From: DASYAN01 sp963727755
GTDB taxonomy: Bacteria; Chloroflexota; Ktedonobacteria; Ktedonobacterales; Ktedonobacteraceae
Direction of reading: 5' to 3'
NCBI GenBank assembly: GCA_963727755.1
Contig: CAVSHN010000021.1
Span: 62,001-126,000, forward strand
Length of the DNA: 64,000 nt
The number at the start of each line of letters is the position of its first letter. The first letter of the stretch is position 1. The notes beneath the pieces are model-generated. The model worked only from the letters and a program-made list of their open reading frames with translations, made no database searches and was not told the DNA's origin. The position numbers were made by a program, and so were the translations under genes. This document shows, piece by piece, positions 45,859 to 54,146 of this stretch.

Positions 45859-46125
45859 ATGCACATTCAGATCCGTTACTTTGCATCGCTCCGTGAGATC
45901 ACAGGTAAAAGAGAAGAGCAACTCACTATACCAGACAGAGCAACAGTTGCCAACGTGCGCACAATATTACTCACGCGCTATCCACGGTTACAACCAATAT
46001 TAGAGCGCTGCGCCTACGCACTAAACCATCACTATGTCTCCGTCGAAGCAATACTAAAAGAGGATGATGTACTGGTATTCATTCCTCCTACAGGAGGTGG
46101 GACTTCTGTAGAACCCGTGATTTAA
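45859..46125 (+). CDS. moaD: Molybdopterin synthase small subunit MoaD-like
   Basis: Ubiquitin-fold sulphur carrier for molybdenum cofactor synthesis. IRYFASLREITGKREEQLTI and FIPPTGGG are seen. MoaD normally ends in Gly-Gly; here GG is followed by nine further residues (GTSVEPVI and stop), so a free C-terminal Gly-Gly for thiocarboxylation is not present as printed. The stop directly abuts the TTG of moaE in the same frame. It may be a MoaD-MoaE fusion cut by a stop. Confidence 0.8.
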   Translation: MHIQIRYFASLREITGKREEQLTIPDRATVANVRTILLTRYPRLQPILERCAYALNHHYVSVEAILKEDDVLVFIPPTGGGTSVEPVI

Positions 46126-46521
46126 TTGACTCGTGAGCCCCTCGACCGCGATGCTCTTGTCAGAGCTGTTAGCCATCCCAGCATAGGTGGTATTGTGATC
46201 TTTGAGGGCGTTGTCCGTGATAATGCGCATGGGAAGCAGGTACTCTATCTTGAATATGATGTCTATCAAGAGATGGCTAGAGAGCAGATACACACCGTGA
46301 TTACCGAAGCCCAACAGTGCTGGGGAGTCGAGCAAGTTGCCGTTGCCCATCGCTTTGGACGTCTGGAAATTGGCGAGGCCTGTGTTATCATCGTCGTTGC
46401 TAGTCCGCATCGAGGTGAGGCATTTGATGCTTGTCGTTATATTATCGATACACTCAAAAGAACTGTGCCTATCTGGAAAAAAGAAGTAACAACCGATGGG
46501 GAGGCATGGATTGAGGGTTAA
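46126..46521 (+). CDS. moaE: Molybdopterin synthase catalytic subunit MoaE
   Basis: 131-aa MoaE subunit that inserts sulphur into cyclic pyranopterin monophosphate. Signatures: GIVIFEGVVRDNAHGKQVLY, VAVAHRFGRLEIGE, and the catalytic VASPHRGEAFDACRYIIDTL and PIWKKE (Lys). The start is a TTG immediately after the moaD stop, with no ribosome site of its own, so translation must be coupled or the two were once one protein. Confidence 0.9.
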   Translation: MTREPLDRDALVRAVSHPSIGGIVIFEGVVRDNAHGKQVLYLEYDVYQEMAREQIHTVITEAQQCWGVEQVAVAHRFGRLEIGEACVIIVVASPHRGEAFDACRYIIDTLKRTVPIWKKEVTTDGEAWIEG

Positions 46522-46656
46522 CTCCTCAAAGAGGATAGAACGAGTCTCTTTGTTATCTCGTCCAAACATTAGAGAGTTAAAAGACTACACGTCAGACATT
46601 TTTTATGGTATCATTGAAGAAAGAGATACGTTCAGGGCTTTTCTCGGAGGTTGCCG

Positions 46657-47493
46657 ATGAACTTATTCGAAAAGCAAATTCGCCTCAATCAACTCTTCAC
46701 ACAAAGTCCAGTTAACGCTGCCTATCTCACAGGCTCACTCTCAACTCGTACTACGTTTGGTCACTTGACAGACATCGACGTCGCTATTCTGCTGATGGAT
46801 CAAATCAAGGCAGACCAATTTCTTGACTACCAACTGTACTTCCTTAGTGAGTTGACCAAACGCCTTGAGTCGGATGCTATCGATATCGTGATCCTGAATC
46901 AGGCTTCACTCCTTCTCAAACTACAGGTCATCAAGTATGGTCAGATTCTCTTCAGCCGCAATGAGAGACAACGCGTCTCGTTTGAAACAAAAGCTGTCAT
47001 GGATTATCTGGATTTCAAGAAATTTGATGAAATCCAGAATCAAGCACTGAACCGCCGTCTCTATGGACAAATTCTTCCGCTCGATAAAGAGATAGTTGTC
47101 CATGATCTCAATCGCTTGCGTTCAGCAGTTGCCATCCTGCGGGACCTGACACAGACACAACGCGAAGTTTTCTGCTCAGACTACCACATATATGGCCTAG
47201 CAGAGCGGTACTTACAGCAAGCTATCGAGGCCTGCCTCTTTCTCTGTTGTACAATGATAGCAACATTGGGCTTGCGCCGGGCAGAAGCTTACCATGAACT
47301 GCTGAGTATTATCACCAATCAGCAGATTATCCCCCGCTCGTTGGCCTATCGACTGGAAATTTTGACCAACCTGCGCGACAAACTTGTACATGAGCCCGAT
47401 AAACTCGACCATGAAACGCTCTATGCGAACATCCAGCACCATCTAGCAGACTTGGAAGAGTTCGCCAATACGATCGAGCAAAAACAAACGTGA
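46657..47493 (+). CDS. MNT nucleotidyltransferase fused to HEPN (MntA-HepT-like)
   Basis: 278-aa protein. The N-terminal half is a minimal nucleotidyltransferase: GSLS (G26-S27) and DID (D39-D41). The C-terminal half is helical and ends in RDKLVHEPDKLDHETLY, which carries the HEPN RxxxxH motif. In type VII toxin-antitoxin systems MntA and HepT are separate proteins and MntA AMPylates HepT; here both lie in one chain. ATG 46657 follows GGAGG with 6-nt spacing; a TTG frame start at 46651 is within that ribosome site. It ends in a perfect hairpin shared with the opposing TPR gene. Confidence 0.8.
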   Translation: MNLFEKQIRLNQLFTQSPVNAAYLTGSLSTRTTFGHLTDIDVAILLMDQIKADQFLDYQLYFLSELTKRLESDAIDIVILNQASLLLKLQVIKYGQILFSRNERQRVSFETKAVMDYLDFKKFDEIQNQALNRRLYGQILPLDKEIVVHDLNRLRSAVAILRDLTQTQREVFCSDYHIYGLAERYLQQAIEACLFLCCTMIATLGLRRAEAYHELLSIITNQQIIPRSLAYRLEILTNLRDKLVHEPDKLDHETLYANIQHHLADLEEFANTIEQKQT

Positions 47494-47515
47494 GCAGCCT
47501 TTAGTGGCTGCTCAC
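47490..47515. terminator. Bidirectional hairpin between convergent genes
   Basis: GTGAGCAGCC (47490-47499) and GGCTGCTCAC (47506-47515), 6-nt loop, overlaps the stop codons of both the MNT-HEPN gene and the TPR gene. Confidence 0.65.
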
Positions 47516-48943
47516 CGAACGGAGCGCATTCGCCTGACTCATGGCAGCTGCCGCGTCATCAGTACGGCCTGTCTCCTCATAGATCCGTGCCATTGTCTCA
47601 TAGGCTACGATCATTGAGGGATCCATTGCAATGCCTTGTTGTGCTACATCAAGCGCTTCCGCATAGCGCTTGGACTTGCACAGTGTATCGGCAAAATCAT
47701 TGTAATAATCAGCATTGAGAGGATCGCTCTCGATGGCATTCTGATAATTCTCGATCGCCTCATCACGACGACCAAGAGCCTCATAAGCAACTGCAAGCTG
47801 ATAAAAACCCTCTGGATCGTCTTCTGAATGCTCCAGCAAGGTCTCAGCCGCCTGAATAGCCTCATTGTAACGGCCAAGCGCATTGTAGGTTTCAGCCAGA
47901 CCTGCATAAGCCGCAGCTAGATCATCAGACTGCAATCTCCCATTCTCCGCATCCTCTACAAGTTCTTGGTAAACCCCAAGAGCCTCATCATAGCGCTCAA
48001 CTTCGAGGTACGTCTCAGCTAGACCAAAGCTGACCGTGTAGCGTTGTGGATCGAGACTAAGACTATGAACGTAGGCATCAATAGCTTCTGTGTGTTTCCC
48101 CTGCAAGGAACGCCAGTTCCCAAGATGCTCCCACGCTTCCACATCACCGGCATCGATCTCAACAATGCGAGCATACATCTCAGATGCCTGATCACGATCA
48201 CCCATCTGTTCATAGATGACCGCCAGCATATCATAGCCAGTACGACCATCAGGATCAAGCGAGAGCATGGCATTGGCAGCCGCTAGCGCATCATCATAAC
48301 GGCGCATATCTAAATAGAGACTGGCCAGTTCTGCATACCGACTAGGATCAGACGGACTTTCATCAATCTGCTTTTCTTGTTCCAGCACCCTTCGCCACTG
48401 CTCATTGATCCATTCGCGTGCATCAACCAGATTACTCGCTGCCAGGGTATGATTAGGATTGAGCATGCGTGCCTGACGATAGGCCTGGATCGCATCCTGA
48501 TAGAGATTTAAAGCACGATAGGCATCCCCTACGTTCACATACAGCTCATCACTCTCAGGGTCCAGTTCTAGAACCTGCTGGAACGTTTCCAATGCTTCTT
48601 CCAACAATCCAATCTCACGATACAGATTTCCCAGATTGATGTAAGCATCGATGAGCTGCGGATCAAGGTCAATAGCACGTCGATAACCAGCAATCGCCAT
48701 CTCTGGATCGCTAAGATATTGTTGCGCTAAAGCCAGATTATAACGGGCACGGGCGTTATGAGGACTTAGCTCAACTGCACGAGCAAAAGCCTGAGCCGCC
48801 ACTTCATAATCACCCTTTTCAGCGGCTGCATTCCCTTTATCTGTCCAGACTTGCTCGTCGCGGCTCAGTTCATCCCGCTGAACAAAATGGACCGGGGCCG
48901 CCTTTTTGCTATTTTTATTTGCTTCATCTTGCATATCGTTCAT
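47501..48943 (-). CDS. TPR-repeat protein (about 11 repeats)
   Basis: 480-aa protein made almost entirely of tetratricopeptide repeats of about 34 aa; the A/G-x2-L-x7-A-x3-Y/F-x3-A pattern is visible from residue 30 to the end (for instance NLGNLYREIGLLEEALETF and NVGDAYRALNLYQDAIQAY). It is acidic, with no membrane segment, so it should be a cytoplasmic scaffold. No enzyme motif is present. Not linked by operon to the Hsp70 system; it is a separate single gene. Confidence 0.8.
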   Translation of the reverse strand: MNDMQDEANKNSKKAAPVHFVQRDELSRDEQVWTDKGNAAAEKGDYEVAAQAFARAVELSPHNARARYNLALAQQYLSDPEMAIAGYRRAIDLDPQLIDAYINLGNLYREIGLLEEALETFQQVLELDPESDELYVNVGDAYRALNLYQDAIQAYRQARMLNPNHTLAASNLVDAREWINEQWRRVLEQEKQIDESPSDPSRYAELASLYLDMRRYDDALAAANAMLSLDPDGRTGYDMLAVIYEQMGDRDQASEMYARIVEIDAGDVEAWEHLGNWRSLQGKHTEAIDAYVHSLSLDPQRYTVSFGLAETYLEVERYDEALGVYQELVEDAENGRLQSDDLAAAYAGLAETYNALGRYNEAIQAAETLLEHSEDDPEGFYQLAVAYEALGRRDEAIENYQNAIESDPLNADYYNDFADTLCKSKRYAEALDVAQQGIAMDPSMIVAYETMARIYEETGRTDDAAAAMSQANALRSVSSH

Positions 48944-49470
48944 CAGAAATCTCGCGGCACCCTACACTTGCGCATAGAGAGGAAATGCCGCCTCCTTTTT
49001 CTTGTTTCCCGCTTTGGGGATGCATTTTTGTTTCGAATATGCTTAGTTCTAGATAGTAGAAGACAGTTGAAGGCACGGGTATCCAATCCACGGCTTTAGG
49101 AAGTAACTGTCAGAAACTCTCTAAGGAAAAGCCTCCAACTCTTCCAGCGACGGAAAGGGAAGAGCAATCTTCAGGTGTCACATTATCGAAGCCTATAGTA
49201 TCACTAACATCGGTTGAAAGTCCAGTGGATCTTCTGATTTTTTCTAATTTCTCTGATAGTTCTTGACCAAGAAAGCATAAATAGGGAAGGCCAGATTGGA
49301 CAATCTGGCCTTAGTTGCTAACCCCTTCTCCACTTCCCCCTGAGATCTCCCCGACAGATTTTGCCAAGGGAGGGGTCCGGTTCAGCTTCCCCTCAATAGC
49401 TTTCACCTTCGGGATCATCGCTTTCCAGATTAAAGGCCACCTTCCCGAAGTTCTGGAAGCTAATTCCTGG
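48944..49470. other. Intergenic region with hairpins
   Basis: 527 bp between the TPR gene start and the GntR gene end. AAGGCCAGATT (49287-49297) and its complement (49302-49312) form a hairpin, possibly a terminator for the leftward gntR. CTTCGGGA...TCCCGAAG (about 49410-49448) is a second dyad. No gene is visible. Confidence 0.35.
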
Positions 49471-50216
49471 CTACTTCGTGACCCTCAGAGTTAAGTGAAA
49501 CTCATATCGATTCTGTAGGCAAAAAAGCCTCAGAGTACTCGATTCGGCGTGCCCGTTTCATCAAAAGTTGTGGAGATGAAACGGATGCCAATCTCGGTTA
49601 CAGGAATACCCAATAGTTCGGCTTCCCTCTCATTTGCTGTACCAGCTTTGAACCTCTGCTCCGCGATATACGGTTGCAGACCTTCAGAAGCCATGAGATG
49701 GTAAAGCGAACCATCTGCGACCTCCTTGGCACGCTGGTAAACACCAGCTGCACGTGGATAGGGCAGGTAAACAATTTCGTAGGCTACCTGGATATTGTCT
49801 GCAGTACGCAGCCGTTCCAGACGCACAACTTGCTCCTCGTCTGTGAGGCGCAATTCATCTCTCACAGCCTGAGAGCCCCGAACTAACTCGCTGACCAATA
49901 ACATTCCCCCCGGCTGCTTTCCCCAACGACGTAGTTCTTCAGAAAAACTAGTCAGCTCACTAACAGTGTGCTGTTGTACACGTGGCTCACATACGAAAGT
50001 TCCGCGACCATGTTGACGATACAACAATCCCTCATGTACAAGCTCCGTTAGAGCCTGCCGCACTGTCGCACGGCTGACATGGTACTGCGCTACTAATTCA
50101 GGCTCCGAAGGAATTGCCGTATGCGGTGCCAAATGGCCAGCTCGAATTTGCTGTTTCAGCACTTCTTTTAATTGATAGTAAAGTGGCAATGGATTTGATC
50201 GCTCTAGTGTTGGCAT
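49471..50216 (-). pseudogene. GntR/HutC-family transcriptional regulator, C-terminus frameshifted
   Basis: Winged-helix repressor with a UTRA ligand domain. The DNA-binding part (LPLYYQLKEVLKQQIRAGHL, PSEPELVAQYHVSRATVRQA) and most of UTRA are intact. The frame as printed stops at 49530 after GTPNRVL. The family ends GTPIEYSEAF...NRYEFHLTL; this is recovered if single extra bases at about 49543 and 49513 are skipped, giving a stop at 49471. So the last 20-25 residues are broken by two +1 changes. The regulated pathway is unknown. Confidence 0.75.
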
Positions 50217-50328
50217 ATATGGTTCCCCTTATGTCCATACAACAGATTTTAGAATAGAAGGGTACAGCATGAGAAGAATATACCACAGAAAGTGAAAATA
50301 GTCGAGAGGATTTCCGACGAATTTGCCC

Positions 50329-50377
50329 AAAAAACAATGTGGCCTGCAAAATTCGTTAAAGTGCAGGCCACATTGTT
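50329..50377 (-). terminator. Intrinsic terminator of trxA
   Basis: Perfect 16-nt arms AACAATGTGGCCTGCA (50333-50348) and its complement (50362-50377), followed on the minus strand by TTTTTT. Confidence 0.85.
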
Positions 50378-50382
50378 ATTGC

Positions 50383-50739
50383 CTAAGCAATGGCAATGCC
50401 ATTTGCTGCCAGAACTTTATCAATTTCACTTTTCAGATGAGTAGGATGAGGCCCAACCAAACGCCCTATCGGTTCCCCATCTTTAAAGATCAGCAACGTT
50501 GGGATGGCCTGGATTTGCCACTCACTGGAAGTCTTGGAATGCTGATCAATGTCCATTTTGGCAAATTTGAGCTTGCCCCGGTACTCGTCACTCAAGCGTT
50601 CGAAGACTGGAGCAATCGCGCGGCAAGGACCACACCAATTCGCCCAAAAGTCCACAATCACTGGCTCATTAGATTTGATCACTTTTGCATCAAAATCTGT
50701 ATCGCCAACATAAAACAGATTGGTATGTTCTGTACTCAT
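50383..50739 (-). CDS. trxA: Thioredoxin
   Basis: 118-aa thioredoxin. The redox motif WCGPC is in FWANWCGPCRAIAPVFERLS, and the cis-Pro site AIPTLLIFKDG follows. It reduces disulphides in cytoplasmic proteins. I chose ATG 50739 because GGAAAAG precedes it; a GTG at 50751 would add four residues. A strong intrinsic terminator ends the transcript. Confidence 0.95.
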   Translation of the reverse strand: MSTEHTNLFYVGDTDFDAKVIKSNEPVIVDFWANWCGPCRAIAPVFERLSDEYRGKLKFAKMDIDQHSKTSSEWQIQAIPTLLIFKDGEPIGRLVGPHPTHLKSEIDKVLAANGIAIA

Positions 50740-50898
50740 TATCTTTTCCACTCACTTTCGGATGAAAATGCTTCTGCGTTGTTCCTAACTCAAGCAGGCC
50801 AATATGAAATAGACCTTCCAGTCATCACAACAAGGTTTGGAGATTGCTTTATTCCTCTCACAATGAAATGCAAATATCAAGTGCCAAGCCCATGCGTT

Positions 50899-51630
50899 CT
50901 ATCTCCTGCCGCGCCCCCCACCTTGCAGAATTGTCAGCAATTCCAGAATGTACAAGAACAGGTTCAGCACATCCAGGAAGATAGAAACCGTTAATCCAAT
51001 GGCATTAGGCAGCGTATTAGCCATGCGTTTTGCCTTCTGGACATCGTAGAGCAGGAAGCCACAGAAAATGGCAATACCAACTACGCTGATCACCAAGGCC
51101 ATCAATCCACTATTGAAGATAATATTGATCAAACTAGCCACAATCAATAAGATCAGCCCAACAAAAAGAAAATCTCGCATCCGTGAGAAGTCAGTCTTCG
51201 CTACCCAAGCGTACAGGCCTAGCGCCACTGAAGTTACCGCAGTGATCAAAAAAGCCTCTGTCACGATATCTCCTCGTCCGACATGAAAATAGAGGCCGAG
51301 AAGAGGGCCAATTGCCATACCTTCTATGAATGTAAAGAGGTAGAGCAAAAACAGGTTGATCCCCGGTTTCTGAATCATGGCTTGCAGCGCAAATAGCACA
51401 ATGATACCAATGATGAACAGAAACCATGTCCCTCCTAAGCTCAACGGGAGTATAGTAGAACCTACGAAAGCTCCAATTGTCGCAAAAAGAAACGAGAAGG
51501 ACAACAAGCCCATTACCTTGCTCACAAGGCCGCTAGCCTGTCTAACGTCATAGCTAGATACAGTCTGGAATTGATACTGAGACCGTGAACTTCTTCTACC
51601 AAAGGTACTAGTATTCCTTGGACTATACAT
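50899..51630 (-). CDS. Bax inhibitor-1 (BI-1/YccA) family membrane protein
   Basis: About 243-aa protein with seven hydrophobic segments. Family signs are VMGLLSFSFLFATIGAFVG, TFIEGMAIGPLLGLYF and FCGFLLYDVQKAKRM, with NLFLYILELL at the end. Bacterial relatives act as pH-sensitive calcium-leak channels or FtsH regulators; function here is inferred. ATG 51630 follows GAGG; a longer frame to 51705 is not preferred. Confidence 0.88.
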   Translation of the reverse strand: MYSPRNTSTFGRRSSRSQYQFQTVSSYDVRQASGLVSKVMGLLSFSFLFATIGAFVGSTILPLSLGGTWFLFIIGIIVLFALQAMIQKPGINLFLLYLFTFIEGMAIGPLLGLYFHVGRGDIVTEAFLITAVTSVALGLYAWVAKTDFSRMRDFLFVGLILLIVASLINIIFNSGLMALVISVVGIAIFCGFLLYDVQKAKRMANTLPNAIGLTVSIFLDVLNLFLYILELLTILQGGGRGRR

Positions 51631-51819
51631 AGTAAACCTCACGCTTGCAAAATAGATAAAAACATGCAAATCTTTTTTTGCATTGACAAGGGTAGCCTTC
51701 TCCACGTAATATACGCAAAACGAGAGCAGTGAGTTACAGCACGCACGCTAAAACAAGGGCAAGAACACGTTGAGGCTTGTCAGACAAAAGCCATTCCCTC
51801 TTAAGGCTAGCTCAAACGC

Positions 51820-52023
51820 TCACTCATTGCCCTTACGGGATTTAGATTCTTGATTGGCAGGCACCACTTTTTCAGACTCGGCAGGATCAGCAACGTTGGT
51901 AATATTGCAGGGAGGATGATTGTTCTCCGCATGCCAGTAAAAAGGACTGCCTGCAGGCTTATACATGAGACTCTTACAGCGAGGACAGTAAAGAGAGGAA
52001 GATTGAGCTTGGCTTACTGTCAT
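51820..52023 (-). CDS. Small zinc-binding hypothetical protein
   Basis: 67-aa protein with LYCPRCKSLMYKPAG at the N-terminus (one CxxC pair) and a His/Cys pair further on (HAENNHPPCNI), possibly a complete zinc site. The C-terminus is charged. It follows the 246-aa zinc protein by 48 nt on the same strand and shares the cysteine theme, so they may work together. Confidence 0.55.
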   Translation of the reverse strand: MTVSQAQSSSLYCPRCKSLMYKPAGSPFYWHAENNHPPCNITNVADPAESEKVVPANQESKSRKGNE

Positions 52024-52071
52024 GTCAGATTCTCCTCACACGAATCCGCCTCATGCGACCCACCAATCAGA

Positions 52072-52812
52072 TCACATGACACTCCATACACCACAAATCT
52101 CACAAAACGCGACACCAATTTCATTAAAGGCCTTGCTATGAGTATCCCAGCGACCGTATACAATGCCCAGAGAGCCACAGCTCCAACAGCGAGCCCGTCC
52201 ACCCGTTTTGCTTTCCTTTTCCAGACTTTCCAGTAATACCTTACGCGCCTCCTCAGCACCAGTATACCCGGGATTGTAGGCGAGATGAAGCAAATTACCC
52301 AGCGGCAGACTAATCTCACGCACAGGTGCCTGCATTGACGCAGCTCCTACAGATACTGGTACAGGTTGCGGAACAGGCGGCTGGGGGGGGCGACGGAAAA
52401 GCTCTCCACGAGCGGTACGGCGTCCACTTTCAAGACTTGGCGTAGGCGCAGATATATACTCTTGTCGTTCTATACGCTCTGCACGGTCTCCATTCATTAT
52501 GGGAGTCTGAGGTATATGATTTAGCGGTACAGCTTGTGATGGCTGAGCGGTTGTTGCTTGCAAACCCTGTGAGGACTGCGCAGAAGCAAAGGTATGAAAA
52601 GGGGCCTGTGGTGTACCAGGAGAAGAAGGCTGATCAGGCTGATTTTGCATAATCTGATCCTGATTCATCTCCCGCCTCTCAATCCCTTGAGATAACACAG
52701 CACTTTGCTTCGAGGCAAGCGTTTCTTTAGCATTTTCTAAGTGATCAGCAAGATGGTTGTTATTCTCTGGCTGGTCAGGTGGGTTAGGGCGTCTTCGTCG
52801 GCTTAATGGCAT
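52072..52812 (-). CDS. Hypothetical protein with long disordered region and C-terminal zinc site
   Basis: 246-aa protein. The first 165 residues are Pro/Gln/Ser-rich and disordered. The C-terminus has RCWSCGSLGIVY and FCEICGVWSVM, two CxxC pairs that would bind one zinc. An LLHLAYNPGYTGAEEARKVL helix precedes them. No known family recognised. It is the upstream gene of a probable two-gene unit with the 67-aa protein. Confidence 0.55.
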   Translation of the reverse strand: MPLSRRRRPNPPDQPENNNHLADHLENAKETLASKQSAVLSQGIERREMNQDQIMQNQPDQPSSPGTPQAPFHTFASAQSSQGLQATTAQPSQAVPLNHIPQTPIMNGDRAERIERQEYISAPTPSLESGRRTARGELFRRPPQPPVPQPVPVSVGAASMQAPVREISLPLGNLLHLAYNPGYTGAEEARKVLLESLEKESKTGGRARCWSCGSLGIVYGRWDTHSKAFNEIGVAFCEICGVWSVM

Positions 52813-53159
52813 AGGGGTATTGCTCCATTAGAAAAGAAGTAGTGCATACAAATGTAGCACATAGATTTCTACCACAGTACAAGGTATGCCTTTCGAGATA
52901 TGAGCAAATCTACTCACATGTTGATTTTTGCACTTCCTCTCCTACTAGTATTCGGGTATGGGGGCAAGCTTGACCCCTTTTCTACCCATTCGCGCCAGAG
53001 TGCCCCTCGCAAAAGCTTAGGGGAGAGAATGGCGCTTCCTTTTGGAGAGGGGAGATGGGGCCGCGCAGGCGGCGTGTGCTAAGCATACTGCTCACCTCTC
53101 TGAGAGCTGTCCCCGTAGCTATCGGCCCATTGGAGCTTCTGGCTACGGAAACAACGTGA

Positions 53160-53546
53160 AACCGCTCTTTCGAGCCCCTGGAAACCCAGGTGATGTGTGC
53201 CTCGACAATGTTATGGAGTGGTTTAAAATGCGTTTGGATCACATACAACCTTTAAGTAATGCTTTCGGTTCCCATACAACCTTTAAGGATGGGGGAACGA
53301 ATGCATTATAGGTGATCCAAATGCATTTAGTTACAAGCACTGGCTTAACCCTTGTAGACCTGCCGTGCCACCTTTAGGTGGTTTAACTTGCAACCGTAGA
53401 GGTTGGGACTGGCAACGCATCCCAACGTACCTAGTTTCACTCCTAACGTAACCCAATTGCTCGGACTGAGTCTGGTCATGTGAGCGAGCATTTCAGCCTT
53501 AGAGCTGCTCTGCAAGCCCCTGCCATTCAGGCATGGGGTTCATGAC
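53160..53546 (-). ncRNA. Large structured RNA repeat, copy D, with inserted palindrome
   Basis: Divergent leftward copy starting GTCATGAACCCC at 53546. It retains ATGACCAGACTCAG, TACAAGGGTTAAGCCAGTGC and ATAACATTGTCGAGGC. A stem present in other copies is replaced here by a large nested palindrome (53226-53328; AAATGCGTTTGGATCAC and GTGATCCAAATGCATTT as outer arms). The tail towards 52980 carries hairpins unlike copies B, C and E. No gene with a start codon follows closely. Confidence 0.6.
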
Positions 53547-53644
53547 GACTTGCTATAGTCTTTTCCAATTGCCAGACTAGTTCTAGATGAGGGTTCACAA
53601 GACTCTCGTGCAAACAAGCTTGATTTGTAGGGAAGAATTACTCT

Positions 53645-53902
53645 CTAACCAAAGAAATCGGCGTTGATTTTGATAAAATTCTTCCACTCATCTGGTACTG
53701 CAGACTCTTCAAAGATGGCAGACACAGGACAAGCAGGCTCACAAGCCCCACAATCAATACACTCATCAGGATTGATATAAAGCTGCTCAGCCTCGTCAAA
53801 CTCTGGCTCATTGGCCGAAGGATGGATACAATCGACCGGACAAACATCTACGCAAGATGTATCTTTAGTACCGATACAGGGTTGGGCAATTACATAGGTC
53901 AT
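53645..53902 (-). CDS. fdxA: 7Fe-type ferredoxin
   Basis: 85-aa electron carrier. CIGTKDTSCVDVCPVDCIH and CIDCGACEPACPV supply the ligands of a 3Fe-4S and a 4Fe-4S cluster, as in FdxA proteins. The true start is ATG 53902 by alignment. The typical start-codon hairpin of this window is upstream (53916-53962), and its ribosome site AGAAAGGA is better spaced to an out-of-frame ATG at 53909, leaving 12 nt to the true start. Confidence 0.9.
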   Translation of the reverse strand: MTYVIAQPCIGTKDTSCVDVCPVDCIHPSANEPEFDEAEQLYINPDECIDCGACEPACPVSAIFEESAVPDEWKNFIKINADFFG

Positions 53903-53909
53903 AATCCAT

Positions 53910-53962
53910 GAAAATCCTTTCTGGGGACCCCATCCCGAAAACACGGGTGGGAGGAAAGAAAA
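53910..53962 (-). promoter_or_regulatory. Ribosome-site hairpin before ferredoxin gene
   Basis: Minus-strand TTTCTTTCCTCCCA...TCCCCAGAAAGGATTTTC. AGAAAGG is paired with the upstream arm. A second hairpin at about 53965-53990 (AGCCCGTGC/GCACGGGCT) matches the layout of the 3' end of the long RNA repeats, but the conserved 5' part is missing, so this is a tail-only version. Confidence 0.5.
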
Positions 53963-54146
53963 TAGCCCGTGCAGGGCAAGACCCCTTGCAGGGAGCCGCT
54001 TTCTGGCAGCCCAGGAATACCCCATCCTTTGTTAGCTGGGGTGAATTCGGGCCTCCTGCTTTGAGAAGTATATTCCTATCTCAAATAAGCTGTCAAGTGG
54101 CTCTTTTTCTGCGCGTTTCTGCTTCGCTGCTGAGAGAGACTAAGGG

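Noticed and set aside
45715..45921. Leftward 68-aa Cys/Phe-rich frame before moaD
   Set aside because: It is antisense to the moaD start and its ribosome site, and shows no protein-like pattern.
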